Source: an uncultured Pseudomonadota bacterium (GTDB taxonomy: Bacteria; SAR324; NAC60-12). Taken from it: a stretch of DNA of 15,382 bases. The stretch spans positions 1 through 15,382 of the forward strand of contig CAJXNF010000029.1 of the NCBI GenBank assembly GCA_913056375.1, read 5' to 3'. Within the stretch, counting starts at the first letter, position 1, and each line of letters begins with the position of its first letter. Of this stretch, positions 7,240 to 14,399 are shown in pieces. Position numbers and translations under genes: made by a program. The notes under the pieces were generated by a model that made no database searches, was not told where the DNA came from, and worked only from the letters and a program-made list of their open reading frames with translations.

Positions 7240-8286
7240 TCAGACATTGTATTGCTGACGATAGTATTCTCGATAAGATCCAGAGGTCACTTGTTCTACC
7301 CAGGCTTGGTTGTTGAGATACCAGCGAATGGTTTGTAGGAGCCCCATTTGGAAATCCAACTCTGGGGACCACTTCAATTCCCGTAGCATCTTCCGTGGAT
7401 CAATTGCGTAGCGCTGATCGTGGCCTGGTCGGTCTTTGACAAAGGTAATTAGTTTACGGCAGGAATCGTCTCCGCTTCGGCCTAGTTCCTTGTCTAACAG
7501 ATCGCAGATCAGATGCACTACATCCAGATTGCGCCATTCATTGGAGCCTCCGATGTTATAGCATTCCCCTGTTTGTCCCCTGTGGAAAACCAGGTCGAGT
7601 GCTCGGCAGTGATCCTTGACGTACAACCAGTCCCTGATGTTGCGACCATCCCCATAGACTGGCAAAGAGCGTTCTGCCAGGCAGTTATGAATCAGTAGTG
7701 GAATCAGCTTCTCAGGAAACTGAAATGGACCATAGTTGTTCGAGCAATTGGTTGTGACAACATTCAGTCCATAGGTGTGATGGTACGCTCGAACCAGATG
7801 GTCGCTACTGGCTTTACTGGCAGAGTAGGGTGAGTTTGGTGCATAGGGCGTTTCTTCATGAAAAGCACCCTCTGGGCCGAGTGAGCCAAAGACTTCATCC
7901 GTACTAACATGATGAAAACGTGGGTCAGGGCTATTGCCCCAGTAGCTTCTTGCAGCTTCTAGTAAGTGAAAGGTGCCCAAAATATTTGTTTCAATGAAGT
8001 CTGCAGGTCCACTAATACTGCGGTCAACGTGGGACTCTGCAGCGAGGTGAAGAACTCCTTCGATTTTGTTTTCAATGAAGATATTTTTGACAACATCAGG
8101 TTGCCGTAAATCTGCATGAAGGAAGTGATAGTTTGAATTTCCCTCAACTTCTTTCAGGTTGAGCAAATTCCCAGCATATGTCAGAGCATCAAGGTTGAAG
8201 ACGTGATCTTGTGGGTGATGCTGTAACCAGTGGAGAACTAGGTTGGAGCCGATGAAGCCGGCCCCACCTGTAATCAAGATTCTCAT
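7240..8286 (-). CDS. rmlB: dTDP-glucose 4,6-dehydratase
   Basis: Converts dTDP-glucose to dTDP-4-keto-6-deoxyglucose, the branch-point intermediate for dTDP-rhamnose and other deoxysugars of surface polysaccharides. The 348-residue protein is a short-chain dehydrogenase/reductase of the extended type: NAD-binding TGGAGFIGSN at 6-15, the catalytic Thr-Asp-Glu in HVSTDEVFG (about 129-131), and YSASK at 154-158. These are followed by the RmlB-specific NCSNNYGPFQFPEKLIPL and YGDGRNIRDWLYVKDHC blocks. Length is normal. rmlA, rmlC and rmlD are not alongside, so the pathway is either completed elsewhere or the product feeds another 6-deoxysugar. It starts 6 bases after the upstream gene's stop and its own stop abuts the GT61 start, placing it inside a tight operon. 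Confidence 0.95.
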   Translation of the reverse strand: MRILITGGAGFIGSNLVLHWLQHHPQDHVFNLDALTYAGNLLNLKEVEGNSNYHFLHADLRQPDVVKNIFIENKIEGVLHLAAESHVDRSISGPADFIETNILGTFHLLEAARSYWGNSPDPRFHHVSTDEVFGSLGPEGAFHEETPYAPNSPYSASKASSDHLVRAYHHTYGLNVVTTNCSNNYGPFQFPEKLIPLLIHNCLAERSLPVYGDGRNIRDWLYVKDHCRALDLVFHRGQTGECYNIGGSNEWRNLDVVHLICDLLDKELGRSGDDSCRKLITFVKDRPGHDQRYAIDPRKMLRELKWSPELDFQMGLLQTIRWYLNNQAWVEQVTSGSYREYYRQQYNV

Positions 8287-8292
8287 CAGGTT

Positions 8293-8745
8293 TCAGAAAG
8301 AAATGCGTAAGATGGGTAGCGTGGTTGAATGCTCCCCAATGAATGACCGTTGGATCAAGTTGTTCGCCAATGGGGTTGGGTTGATGGCTAGGGTATGCTT
8401 AGCTCGATTGTAATTGAAAATACTTGGTGTGATTTCTTGTTGGGCATTGAACATATCATCTTCGACACTGCCACCTTGTCCAATCTCATAGAGGCCAAAC
8501 ATCATTCCCCCGAAAACGCCAACAGCAGCTCCACGGGCGATCATGCTGGTAACTTCGGCTGATTTCTGATCTTTCCAAGCCCAAAGAGCCAGTCCACTGA
8601 TGGCACCGATTCCTCCTCCCCAGAGAGAATCAATGAAAACAATTTCTAGATTTGCTTGAGCTTGGGATTGCTGGGGGGTTGCAAAGATGAGAGTGATAGC
8701 GCCTACGGTAGCGCAGAGAGTACTTTTAATCCATTTACGAACCAT
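8293..8745 (-). CDS. Exported glycine-rich protein of unknown function
   Basis: A 150-residue protein I do not recognise. It starts with a basic n-region (MVRKWIK), a hydrophobic stretch, and a plausible signal peptidase I site after about residue 29-31 (QSQAQA). The mature part has two hydrophobic, glycine-rich segments, around WGGGIGAISGLALWAW (about 42-57) and RGAAVGVFGGMMFGLYEIG (about 70-88). Their small-residue spacing resembles glycine-zipper membrane segments. The C-terminal 50 residues are polar and the chain ends in phenylalanine, as many outer-membrane proteins do, but no beta-barrel can be shown. A strong AGGAGG ribosome binding site lies 5 bases before the ATG. It sits between a lipoprotein gene and rmlB on the same strand, so an envelope or polysaccharide-related role is a guess from position. 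Confidence 0.65.
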   Translation of the reverse strand: MVRKWIKSTLCATVGAITLIFATPQQSQAQANLEIVFIDSLWGGGIGAISGLALWAWKDQKSAEVTSMIARGAAVGVFGGMMFGLYEIGQGGSVEDDMFNAQQEITPSIFNYNRAKHTLAINPTPLANNLIQRSFIGEHSTTLPILRISF

Positions 8746-8807
8746 TCAAACCTCCTGTTTGTGGTGAGAAACTCAAAAAGTTTTTGCAAGTACTGTTCTA
8801 GTTGTTT

Positions 8808-9044
8808 TTACTCCCACCAGTTCTGACGAGGATTCTTACCCTTGTCCTGATAGGGGGGTAGGCATTCAATAACCGCGCTGTCTGTATCGTATTCGACTAC
8901 ACGATAGTGAGGACTCTGGTCGACCTTCAGGCAGGCACGGTATGCGTCATTCTTGAACTGCTTGGCATCGTGGTAGCCCACACGGGTCGTGCTGTTACAT
9001 CCTGCCAAAATGCCTAGGGCACAAACCAAGAACAGTGAGCGCAT
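8808..9044 (-). CDS. Small lipoprotein of unknown function
   Basis: A 78-residue protein with a lipoprotein signal: a short hydrophobic run followed by the lipobox LAGC, with Cys16 as the predicted lipidation site. The mature part is only about 63 residues. It includes KQFKNDAYRACLKVDQ and a second pair of cysteines (in YRACL and VIECLPPY) that could form a disulfide in the periplasm. It ends in a polar, tryptophan-containing tail. The residue after the lipidated Cys is Asn, not Asp, so by the E. coli rule it would be sorted to the outer membrane. The ATG is separated by one base from the stop of the upstream gene, so the two are translationally coupled. No family recognised. Confidence 0.7.
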   Translation of the reverse strand: MRSLFLVCALGILAGCNSTTRVGYHDAKQFKNDAYRACLKVDQSPHYRVVEYDTDSAVIECLPPYQDKGKNPRQNWWE

Positions 9045-9045
9045 T

Positions 9046-9699
9046 TCAAACCGGTCTACGAGTCGCAGTCGGACGATGGAGTGAGAGCATTTGCTCTGGG
9101 GAGAGATACCTGGCCATATATCCTAAGACCATGGACCAGCTTTTGAGATGAGAATGCAAAATCTTGGCACCGTAGCGGTACTGTGTACTGGGATGAACTA
9201 AACGGTAGTTTTTGACCAATTCGTTGAGTTCAGGTTTGTTGAGTTCTTCTTCTAATCCATATATTTCAACCAACCGCTGAGTACTGTTGGTACTTTTGTT
9301 GTGAAGTAATCCAAGCAACTCAGGATCAATTTTCAAATTTAGTTCCTCATAGGTATCAAAGATTAGTTGTCGGACACACATGGCGAGAATGTTCTCATCA
9401 TCCTGAGGTCTTGACCAAAGAATTTCTAAGCGAACGATAGCATTAAGTGGATCAGCTTCAGGATGTGCCTCTGTTTGAACCTCCATTGTTAACAGATCAC
9501 CCGGGTGGTAGATCACGTCACTACATAAACCAGTGCCTGTATCATGAAATTTGATGAGAATGCCTTGATTGTCGGCCGTTACTTCGACAGTCTCTGGGAC
9601 ATCATGAGACATACGGATGATTTCGGTTAGACGGCCATTGATTTCAGGAATCGTAGCGTCACCAGAATCTGGTCGAGCGAAAGAATACATGAGCTTCAT
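9046..9699 (-). CDS. Hypothetical protein with possible PilZ-like domain
   Basis: A 217-residue cytoplasmic-type protein with no signal or membrane segment. Residues about 45-120 have the pattern of a PilZ beta-barrel: a strand into HDTGTGLCSDV (compare the family's D-x-S-x-x-G), then PGDLLTMEV, a charged loop, IVRLEILWSRPQDDENILAMCV and a closing helix. The usual N-terminal RxxxR that binds cyclic di-GMP is not clearly present; Arg23 and Arg29 are the nearest arginines. If this is PilZ-like, it may therefore not bind the nucleotide. The C-terminal half is helical and ends in a basic, proline-containing tail. Start alternatives are ATG 9699 (used) and ATG 9690, neither with a strong ribosome binding site. 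It is the first gene of the operon leading to rmlB and the GT61 transferase. Confidence 0.6.
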   Translation of the reverse strand: MKLMYSFARPDSGDATIPEINGRLTEIIRMSHDVPETVEVTADNQGILIKFHDTGTGLCSDVIYHPGDLLTMEVQTEAHPEADPLNAIVRLEILWSRPQDDENILAMCVRQLIFDTYEELNLKIDPELLGLLHNKSTNSTQRLVEIYGLEEELNKPELNELVKNYRLVHPSTQYRYGAKILHSHLKSWSMVLGYMARYLSPEQMLSLHRPTATRRPV

Positions 9700-9946
9700 T
9701 ACACAAGAGGATGCCAGAAAATTTAGTGCCCCAGAATCATTGATTCTCCCTCAACTTGCAAGGATCGTGTGTCTTTATCACATTCCTGCGTTGTATGGAA
9801 GAACGTTGTCCTAGTGTGCTTTCTTGTTGCATAAGATTTTCATAAACAGAAAATAGGATGATTTTTTTGCAGATTATTCATTCTATCCTGTCAACTATTA
9901 CAAACAATTTGAAAAATAAGAATATTGTTTGGCATCTACTAAGATA
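9700..9946. other. Divergent intergenic region, AT-rich right part
   Basis: The longest non-coding stretch in the window (about 247 bp). It separates the minus-strand glycan/envelope operon from the plus-strand unknown gene, so it should hold both promoters. The right part (about 9820-9945) is visibly AT-rich. A TTGACA hexamer on the minus strand at 9894-9889 is a perfect -35 match but lacks a good -10 at 16-18 bp spacing. A perfect palindrome lies at 9733-9747. No rho-independent terminator, tRNA or convincing small ORF was seen. Confidence 0.6.
9733..9747. repeat. Perfect 15-bp palindrome (7-1-7), possible operator
   Basis: The sequence AGAATCA-T-TGATTCT is a perfect inverted repeat of 7-bp arms around one base. 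It lies 34 bp upstream of the minus-strand start codon at 9699, inside the divergent intergenic region. The size and symmetry suit a dimeric repressor site, and the position would suit control of the five-gene operon. An isolated palindrome of this length can also occur by chance. Confidence 0.3.
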
Positions 9947-10417
9947 ATGAGTTGGACTCAGCATTGGATTCAAAAGACAACCAGCACAACGCTGGTCAAC
10001 ATTGCGTTTCTTGAAGACTGTGTCAATCAGCAAATCCCAGTAGATCTGGTTTGTAAATCTGAGAACTGGATCACTGCTTCTGGTGTGCTAGCTACTATCA
10101 CAAATCGTCAGTGTGTCGTTCCGTCGGATCAGACATTAGCTGAACATCTTTCGCCGAAAGAAAATCCGCTTATTTATTGGCATCTTTTGCAGTTGGAAGA
10201 GTTCGATCCTGTTATTCCACTAAAGACGGAGAGAGCAGCAGCGATTGCTGTACAATCCCATCAGTTAAGTTTGCCAGGGAGTAGAATCAGGTGGGGTGGT
10301 TCTATCAGTCTAATGTGTGGAGAATTCTTCAGGGATGCAAAAGCCGTTGACGTGGATTGGCCTTCAGAAGAGGAGAAAATCGATCAGGAACTTTCTGTGG
10401 TTTCAGAACCCTACTAA
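9947..10417 (+). CDS. Hypothetical protein facing fliW
   Basis: A 156-residue soluble protein I do not recognise. The N-terminal 60 residues suggest a small beta-rich domain (VNIAFLEDCVNQQIPVDLVCKSENWITASGVLATITNRQCVV is a run of short hydrophobic strands). The C-terminal part contains IRWGGSISLMCGEFFRDAKAV and then an acidic tail (SEEEKIDQE). There is no signal peptide or membrane segment. The ATG at 9947 is preferred; a TTG at 9929 would add six residues. Only a weak AAGA-like ribosome binding site is seen. The TAA stop overlaps the stop of the convergent fliW gene by 4 bp. The position beside fliW-csrA may hint at a motility or post-transcriptional link, but nothing in the sequence proves it. 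Confidence 0.65.
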   Translation: MSWTQHWIQKTTSTTLVNIAFLEDCVNQQIPVDLVCKSENWITASGVLATITNRQCVVPSDQTLAEHLSPKENPLIYWHLLQLEEFDPVIPLKTERAAAIAVQSHQLSLPGSRIRWGGSISLMCGEFFRDAKAVDVDWPSEEEKIDQELSVVSEPY

Positions 10418-10920
10418 CCGACAGCCTTTCGTTTGTTCTTGTTGTGTGACTTTTCAGAATTTTGTTCTTTGCTTTCAGAAGAGGATACAGACTGTTCACC
10501 AAAAAGTGGATGGCGAGTGTTGTATTTCCCATCAGGAATCACTAACTGCATTCCGATACGCTTTTCCAGATTCAGCAGTAACGGGCCTTGTAAGTTGATA
10601 GTGATATTCGATAGTTCCCGAGCCATGGTCAAAATACAACGAACCTCAATCTGATCAGCTGATTCCGCTTCCAATTTCCGAAGATGATCTTCATTCAGGT
10701 TGATGTGATAATCTGAGTAGGCGTAGGTTGGAGCCATGACAACGAAAGCAAGGTCTGGCGTGTCCATGGAGTGTAGCCACTGAAAAGGAGACTCTGGCTC
10801 TTCATCATTGAGCAGAACGAAATGCCGCTCATTTGAGAAGCCGAGTAGACCACTGGGTAAGGTCAGCACCTGACTATCATCAATTTCGACCTTACCGAAC
10901 CGGGTGGTTTGCATACTCAT
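10414..10920 (-). CDS. fliW: Flagellar assembly factor FliW
   Basis: FliW binds CsrA and relieves its translational repression of flagellin; free flagellin in turn sequesters FliW, making a partner-switch that matches flagellin synthesis to export. The protein has 168 residues. The family core is clear: TRFGKVEIDDSQVLTLPSGLLGF at the N-terminus, FQWLHSMDTPDLAFVVMAP in the middle, and ITINLQGPLLLNLEKRIGMQLV near residues 110-130. The last 30 residues (SSSESKEQNSEKSHNKNKRK) form a polar, basic low-complexity tail that most FliW proteins lack. An AGAGG ribosome binding site precedes the ATG. It is the last gene of the flagellar operon, 83 bp after csrA, and its stop overlaps that of the unknown plus-strand gene. 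Confidence 0.96.
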   Translation of the reverse strand: MSMQTTRFGKVEIDDSQVLTLPSGLLGFSNERHFVLLNDEEPESPFQWLHSMDTPDLAFVVMAPTYAYSDYHINLNEDHLRKLEAESADQIEVRCILTMARELSNITINLQGPLLLNLEKRIGMQLVIPDGKYNTRHPLFGEQSVSSSESKEQNSEKSHNKNKRKAVG

Positions 10921-11003
10921 GAAGCCTCTTTGATCACTGGCCTAGAAGTTGGGTAGTTGGGTTTGATTTCTGAAAGTACATCTTGTTGAAACAGGTAATA
11001 GCT

Positions 11004-11237
11004 TTAGCGTCCACGGGCTAGAAGATCTCGCAGGTTCTTTAAGGAAACTGGTGATTTCTCTGCGGCACGTTTGTTTTCTTCCTGAATGCGGATGTACACT
11101 TCTTCCCGGTGAATGACGTAGTTTCGCGGAGCCTCAATTCCAATCCGGACTTGCTTCCCCTTGATTTCTATGACCTGGATTTTGACATCATCACCGATCG
11201 TAATGCTCTCACCCGACTTCCTTGTCAGTATAAGCAT
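11004..11237 (-). CDS. csrA: Carbon storage regulator CsrA
   Basis: A dimeric RNA-binding protein that represses translation by binding ANGGA motifs at ribosome binding sites. The 77-residue chain begins with MLILTRKSGESI and contains GIEAPRNYVIHREEVY, with the RNA-contacting Leu4 and Arg44 in place. It is longer than the 61-residue E. coli protein. The extra C-terminal helix region (SPVSLKNLRDLLARGR) resembles the extension found in CsrA proteins of organisms with FliW, where it contributes to FliW binding. It lies between flgL and fliW on the same strand, after a 108-bp gap with no visible terminator. A GGAAAGG ribosome binding site with an overlapping ACGGA suggests possible autoregulation. 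Confidence 0.97.
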   Translation of the reverse strand: MLILTRKSGESITIGDDVKIQVIEIKGKQVRIGIEAPRNYVIHREEVYIRIQEENKRAAEKSPVSLKNLRDLLARGR

Positions 11238-11238
11238 C

Positions 11239-11250
11239 TCGCCTTTCCGT
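11239..11250 (-). promoter_or_regulatory. csrA ribosome binding site with overlapping CsrA-type ACGGA motif
   Basis: On the coding strand the csrA start is preceded by ACGGAAAGGCGAG. The GGAAAGG part is the Shine-Dalgarno region, and ACGGA (11250-11246) matches the ANGGA core bound by CsrA. Overlap of the two is the classic layout for translational autorepression. Only one motif is seen and no hairpin displaying it was found, so this is a weak call. Confidence 0.3.
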
Positions 11251-11345
11251 TATTGGGAGTAGGGCGCTCAAAACATTTGATGGCACTTGTATGCGATCCT
11301 ATGCTGGCAGGGCGCTTGGAATCCAGTTCTGCGAACAATGTAGGC

Positions 11346-12656
11346 TTATCGCAAAAAATCTGTCAATGATGGCTGAATGAGGCGACTACCGGCGTCCAAA
11401 GAAACACGGTTGTTCAGTTCAGCAGTTTTCAGATGCAGGGCAGATTCCGCCAAATCAGCATCGCGAATCTCAGAGAGTCGGCGCTCCTGATCGAAGATCT
11501 GAACTTCCTGTTTCTGTTGCGCTTCTTGCAGATCCCGCATCGTGTTTCCTATAAAAGCACGTTGCTTTAGGACCTGCTCCAAGGCCAATTCTAATTCTTG
11601 CAATTTTTCTGCAAGAACAGAACCATCATTAGTTTCCAAGGCTCTTTCGAGCGACATCAGCAGAGAGAAAGTGTCTACTTCGATTTCTCCCTCTCCCAAC
11701 AACAACTCATTCGCAGTGACAGTCACTGGAACAGTAATTCCGTCTGCAATCAGAGTCTCTTTCTTTTGAGGACTACCGATGAAAGAAATGGGTGGGTTAG
11801 GGGTAAACACGAATTCCATTCCTTCCGGAAACACCGGGCCCAACTCTGAAATATCGAAATCTTCAACCTTCTCGCTACTGAAATCAAAAGCATCTGGCAG
11901 TAGGTTGACCTTGTTCTGTAATTCTCCTCGGTCATCAGAGAATTTTAGTTTGACCTGGTCGCTCTCCTTCCCAGATGGATTGATCATATCGACCACAGGC
12001 CGCAGGCTCAGTTCCGGTCCCCAATTCTGCCCACCATCGTCAGAAATTTGGTAGCGTGCCCGACCCCAAGGCCCGGACTCTGTAATCTTCAAAATATATG
12101 GATTGTTTGAAAAGCCTTCAAATTGAGCCTGAAACTGGGTGACGTCGACCAAGTCACGAATGTCACTCTGGACAATCTTTTCAGTTTCCACCTTGGCTGG
12201 TTGGAGGATGTGGTTGTGCTTGATTGCAGGAGTTAGTGATTTGATTCCTGAGAATAAATACAGCTTGCCGGAACGAGCGTTGCCCGCATCGAATAAGGCA
12301 TCTCGTATATCCTTGATTTCACCTGCTGTTGCATTGCGTGTGTCTTCATTCGCAGAACTGGTCGATTGTGACATGACCAGCGTTTTTGCTTTGTCCAGAA
12401 ACTCATTGATCTTGATCAACTCAATTTCTGAGCGTTCCAACCAAGAAATGGAATCTGCCAGATTTGCTAGGCGTTGGCGTTGTTTAGAGATGTTGGTCAC
12501 GATGTCCTGGGCCATCGTGGCGCCAAGTGGATCATCTGAGGGCTTGTTGATCCGCTGCCCTGTCGCCATCTCTAGTTGCAGATCCTGCAGCTTCTGGGCG
12601 TTTCTTTGAATGTTGCCGAGGACTTGATCCCGCTTGATGGTTTCAGTCACACGCAT
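11346..12656 (-). CDS. flgL: Flagellar hook-associated protein 3 (hook-filament junction) FlgL
   Basis: Second of the two junction proteins joining hook and filament; exported by the flagellar type III system. The 436-residue protein has the flagellin-like N-terminal D0/D1 coiled coil (residues about 1-125, with LQLEMATGQRINKPSDDPLGA) and the matching C-terminal coil (about 335-436, with IGNTMRDLQEAQQ and DADLAESALHLKTAELNNRVSLDAGSRL), ending in the typical aromatic-Leu-Arg. The middle, about residues 130-330, is a larger exposed domain than in the 317-residue E. coli protein, rich in beta-type sequence (RYQISDDGGQNWGPEL). It lies 33 bp after flgK. The ATG has only a weak ribosome binding site, so expression may rely on coupling with flgK. 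Confidence 0.94.
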   Translation of the reverse strand: MRVTETIKRDQVLGNIQRNAQKLQDLQLEMATGQRINKPSDDPLGATMAQDIVTNISKQRQRLANLADSISWLERSEIELIKINEFLDKAKTLVMSQSTSSANEDTRNATAGEIKDIRDALFDAGNARSGKLYLFSGIKSLTPAIKHNHILQPAKVETEKIVQSDIRDLVDVTQFQAQFEGFSNNPYILKITESGPWGRARYQISDDGGQNWGPELSLRPVVDMINPSGKESDQVKLKFSDDRGELQNKVNLLPDAFDFSSEKVEDFDISELGPVFPEGMEFVFTPNPPISFIGSPQKKETLIADGITVPVTVTANELLLGEGEIEVDTFSLLMSLERALETNDGSVLAEKLQELELALEQVLKQRAFIGNTMRDLQEAQQKQEVQIFDQERRLSEIRDADLAESALHLKTAELNNRVSLDAGSRLIQPSLTDFLR

Positions 12657-12689
12657 GAGGCGATTCTCTAACTATGAAATGAGTGCGGC

Positions 12690-14378
12690 TTACATGCGCA
12701 CAAGGGTGTCCATCATCTGGTCGACAGTGCCTACGAAACGTGCGGATGCCTCATAGGCTTTTTGATACTGCATCATCTTGGCTAGCTCTTCGTCCATGTT
12801 GACTCCGCTGATTGAGCTGCGGATCTGACTGAACTGATTCACTAAGCTATCTTGTTGAGCTTTTTCTGTCTGGTTACGTTGTATCCTAAGACCAAGATCA
12901 GCAAGAATCGTGTTGTAGAACTCATCAAAGGTCATTGTGTCGTTGCGCATATGTGGATCAGTCTGCAACTTGGCAATGTCTAGCGCTACCCGATTGTCAC
13001 CGGGATAGAGATCACGACCTGTAGAAATCGTGTTCGGATCCAGCATGATTCGGTCACTCAACCTCAGGTCTTCAGCACCTTTGAGTGTTTCAAAAAAACT
13101 ATTGAAGCCCAGCACTTGGGTCAGATCAGTCTTGTCATCACCAAAGATGAATTTGTAGTCTGTACCCGTCTGAATGAACATCGAGCCATCTTCTTCAACA
13201 GAGGCGTAGAGTAATTCTGGGGCGTTTACCGTCTGATTGATCCGCTGTACAATATCATTTAGTGTATCCCGACCAGCTTGGATCTCAATTTCGTAGGTTT
13301 CTACAAACTCGTTCTCACGATCAACTAAGTGCAATTGGAAGATACCGTCTTTCAGAAAAGGCAGTGGCTGAAGTCTCGCCTCTGCGTTTAATCCGTAAGC
13401 ACTTTTCATCATATTGCTGGCAGACTTCAAACCTGTCCCAGTAGCATGTAATTGGTTGATCTTGCTGGTTAGGCCAAAAGCCAAATCATTCAAATCATCC
13501 ATGTATTTGACAATGGTTTTGTCCCGAACTTCTGTCAATTCTTGCATTTCACCAGCCCGGAAAATCTCAGTAATATCACGTCGAGATTCTCGAGAAAGCT
13601 TCCCCTCTACACGGTACATGCCGATCTCACCACCCTTCAGCGATGCTACCAATTCATTCGCCTTATTACCCTGAACTAGTGTCCAGTCTCTACCAATGAA
13701 GACTGTCAGCATTCCATCTTTGCCTTCTACCCAGTTGAGATCAACTAGCTTTGAGAGACTCTCCAGTGTTCGGTCTCGTTCATCCCGGGCATCGTTAGCG
13801 TGGCGACCACCACCGGCTTCGTAGGAAAAGATTTGACGATTTAGCTCCTGAAGTTTTCTGGCGTGCTCATTGATAGTTTCGACGGTGGCCCCAATTCGAG
13901 CATTAGTTTCGTTGCGTAGGCTGCGAAGTTGGGCGTTGGTGTCTCGAAATCGAGTTGCCAGTCGATCCCCCATGTCTCTTGCTTTTGCCCGAGCTGAATC
14001 AGATTCTGGATGATTGGCGAGTTGTGCCCAAGAATCCCAGAAATCGTTCATTGAACGACGAAGACCGTTGTTGTTCATTTCATCAAAGATGACTTCCAAT
14101 TTGGTGAGAACATCTTCGCGAACGCCGTAACGGCCTGACCGCGGTGACTCTTGTAGAATTTTGCGTTGGAGAAACTGATCGTATACACGTTTGGTGGGGA
14201 GAGCTTCAGCGCCTGCGCCAAGTCCTGTAGGATCAGCTTGTGCAGCTCGAGTGCTGACTTCCTGACGTGAAAAGCCCTCTGTATTCTGATTGGCAATGTT
14301 GTGGCCTGCAGTCGATACACCTCTTTGTTGTGCAGAGAGGGAACGGCTGCCCATATTCAGGGCGTGGGTCAGGGACAT
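12690..14378 (-). CDS. flgK: Flagellar hook-associated protein 1 FlgK
   Basis: First hook-filament junction protein, exported and placed at the hook tip before FlgL. The 562-residue length is typical. The N-terminus (LTHALNMGSRSLSAQQRGVSTAGHNIANQNTEGFSRQEV) is the rod/hook/HAP signature, and the C-terminus (SGVNMDEELAKMMQYQKAYEASARF through DQMMDTLVRM) is the matching FlgK end. The segment at about residues 100-200 (NDFWDSWAQLANHPESDSAR and the following coiled coil) is the usual D1 region. It follows flgN by 21 bp on the same strand; no strong ribosome binding site is visible before the ATG. FlgN, encoded just upstream, should be its export chaperone. Confidence 0.96.
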   Translation of the reverse strand: MSLTHALNMGSRSLSAQQRGVSTAGHNIANQNTEGFSRQEVSTRAAQADPTGLGAGAEALPTKRVYDQFLQRKILQESPRSGRYGVREDVLTKLEVIFDEMNNNGLRRSMNDFWDSWAQLANHPESDSARAKARDMGDRLATRFRDTNAQLRSLRNETNARIGATVETINEHARKLQELNRQIFSYEAGGGRHANDARDERDRTLESLSKLVDLNWVEGKDGMLTVFIGRDWTLVQGNKANELVASLKGGEIGMYRVEGKLSRESRRDITEIFRAGEMQELTEVRDKTIVKYMDDLNDLAFGLTSKINQLHATGTGLKSASNMMKSAYGLNAEARLQPLPFLKDGIFQLHLVDRENEFVETYEIEIQAGRDTLNDIVQRINQTVNAPELLYASVEEDGSMFIQTGTDYKFIFGDDKTDLTQVLGFNSFFETLKGAEDLRLSDRIMLDPNTISTGRDLYPGDNRVALDIAKLQTDPHMRNDTMTFDEFYNTILADLGLRIQRNQTEKAQQDSLVNQFSQIRSSISGVNMDEELAKMMQYQKAYEASARFVGTVDQMMDTLVRM

Positions 14379-14399
14379 AATAGTCTGCTGGGGTCGTTT

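Noticed and set aside
9866..9894. Exact TTGACA (minus strand) as a sigma-70 promoter for the 9699 operon
   Set aside because: At 17-bp spacing the -10 position reads TGCAAA, a poor match, so I do not call a promoter.
11240..11290. Possible internal sigma-28 promoter before csrA (AAATGTTT, then TCCCAATA)
   Set aside because: The spacing is 12 instead of 11 and the -10 lacks the GCCGATA core.
11281..11295. TGGCAC followed by TGCG, resembling a sigma-54 promoter on the plus strand
   Set aside because: The GG-to-GC spacing is 9 instead of 10 bases, and it points away from csrA with no plus-strand gene downstream.
11261..11316. Direct repeat AGGGCGCT (11261-11268 and 11309-11316) between flgL and csrA
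   Set aside because: Two 8-bp copies only, no symmetry and no link to a promoter or start site; likely chance.
14075..14320. 81-residue minus-strand frame inside flgK, and other nested frames in flgK and flgL
   Set aside because: Out-of-frame shadows of strongly supported flagellar genes with no independent start signals or recognisable domains.
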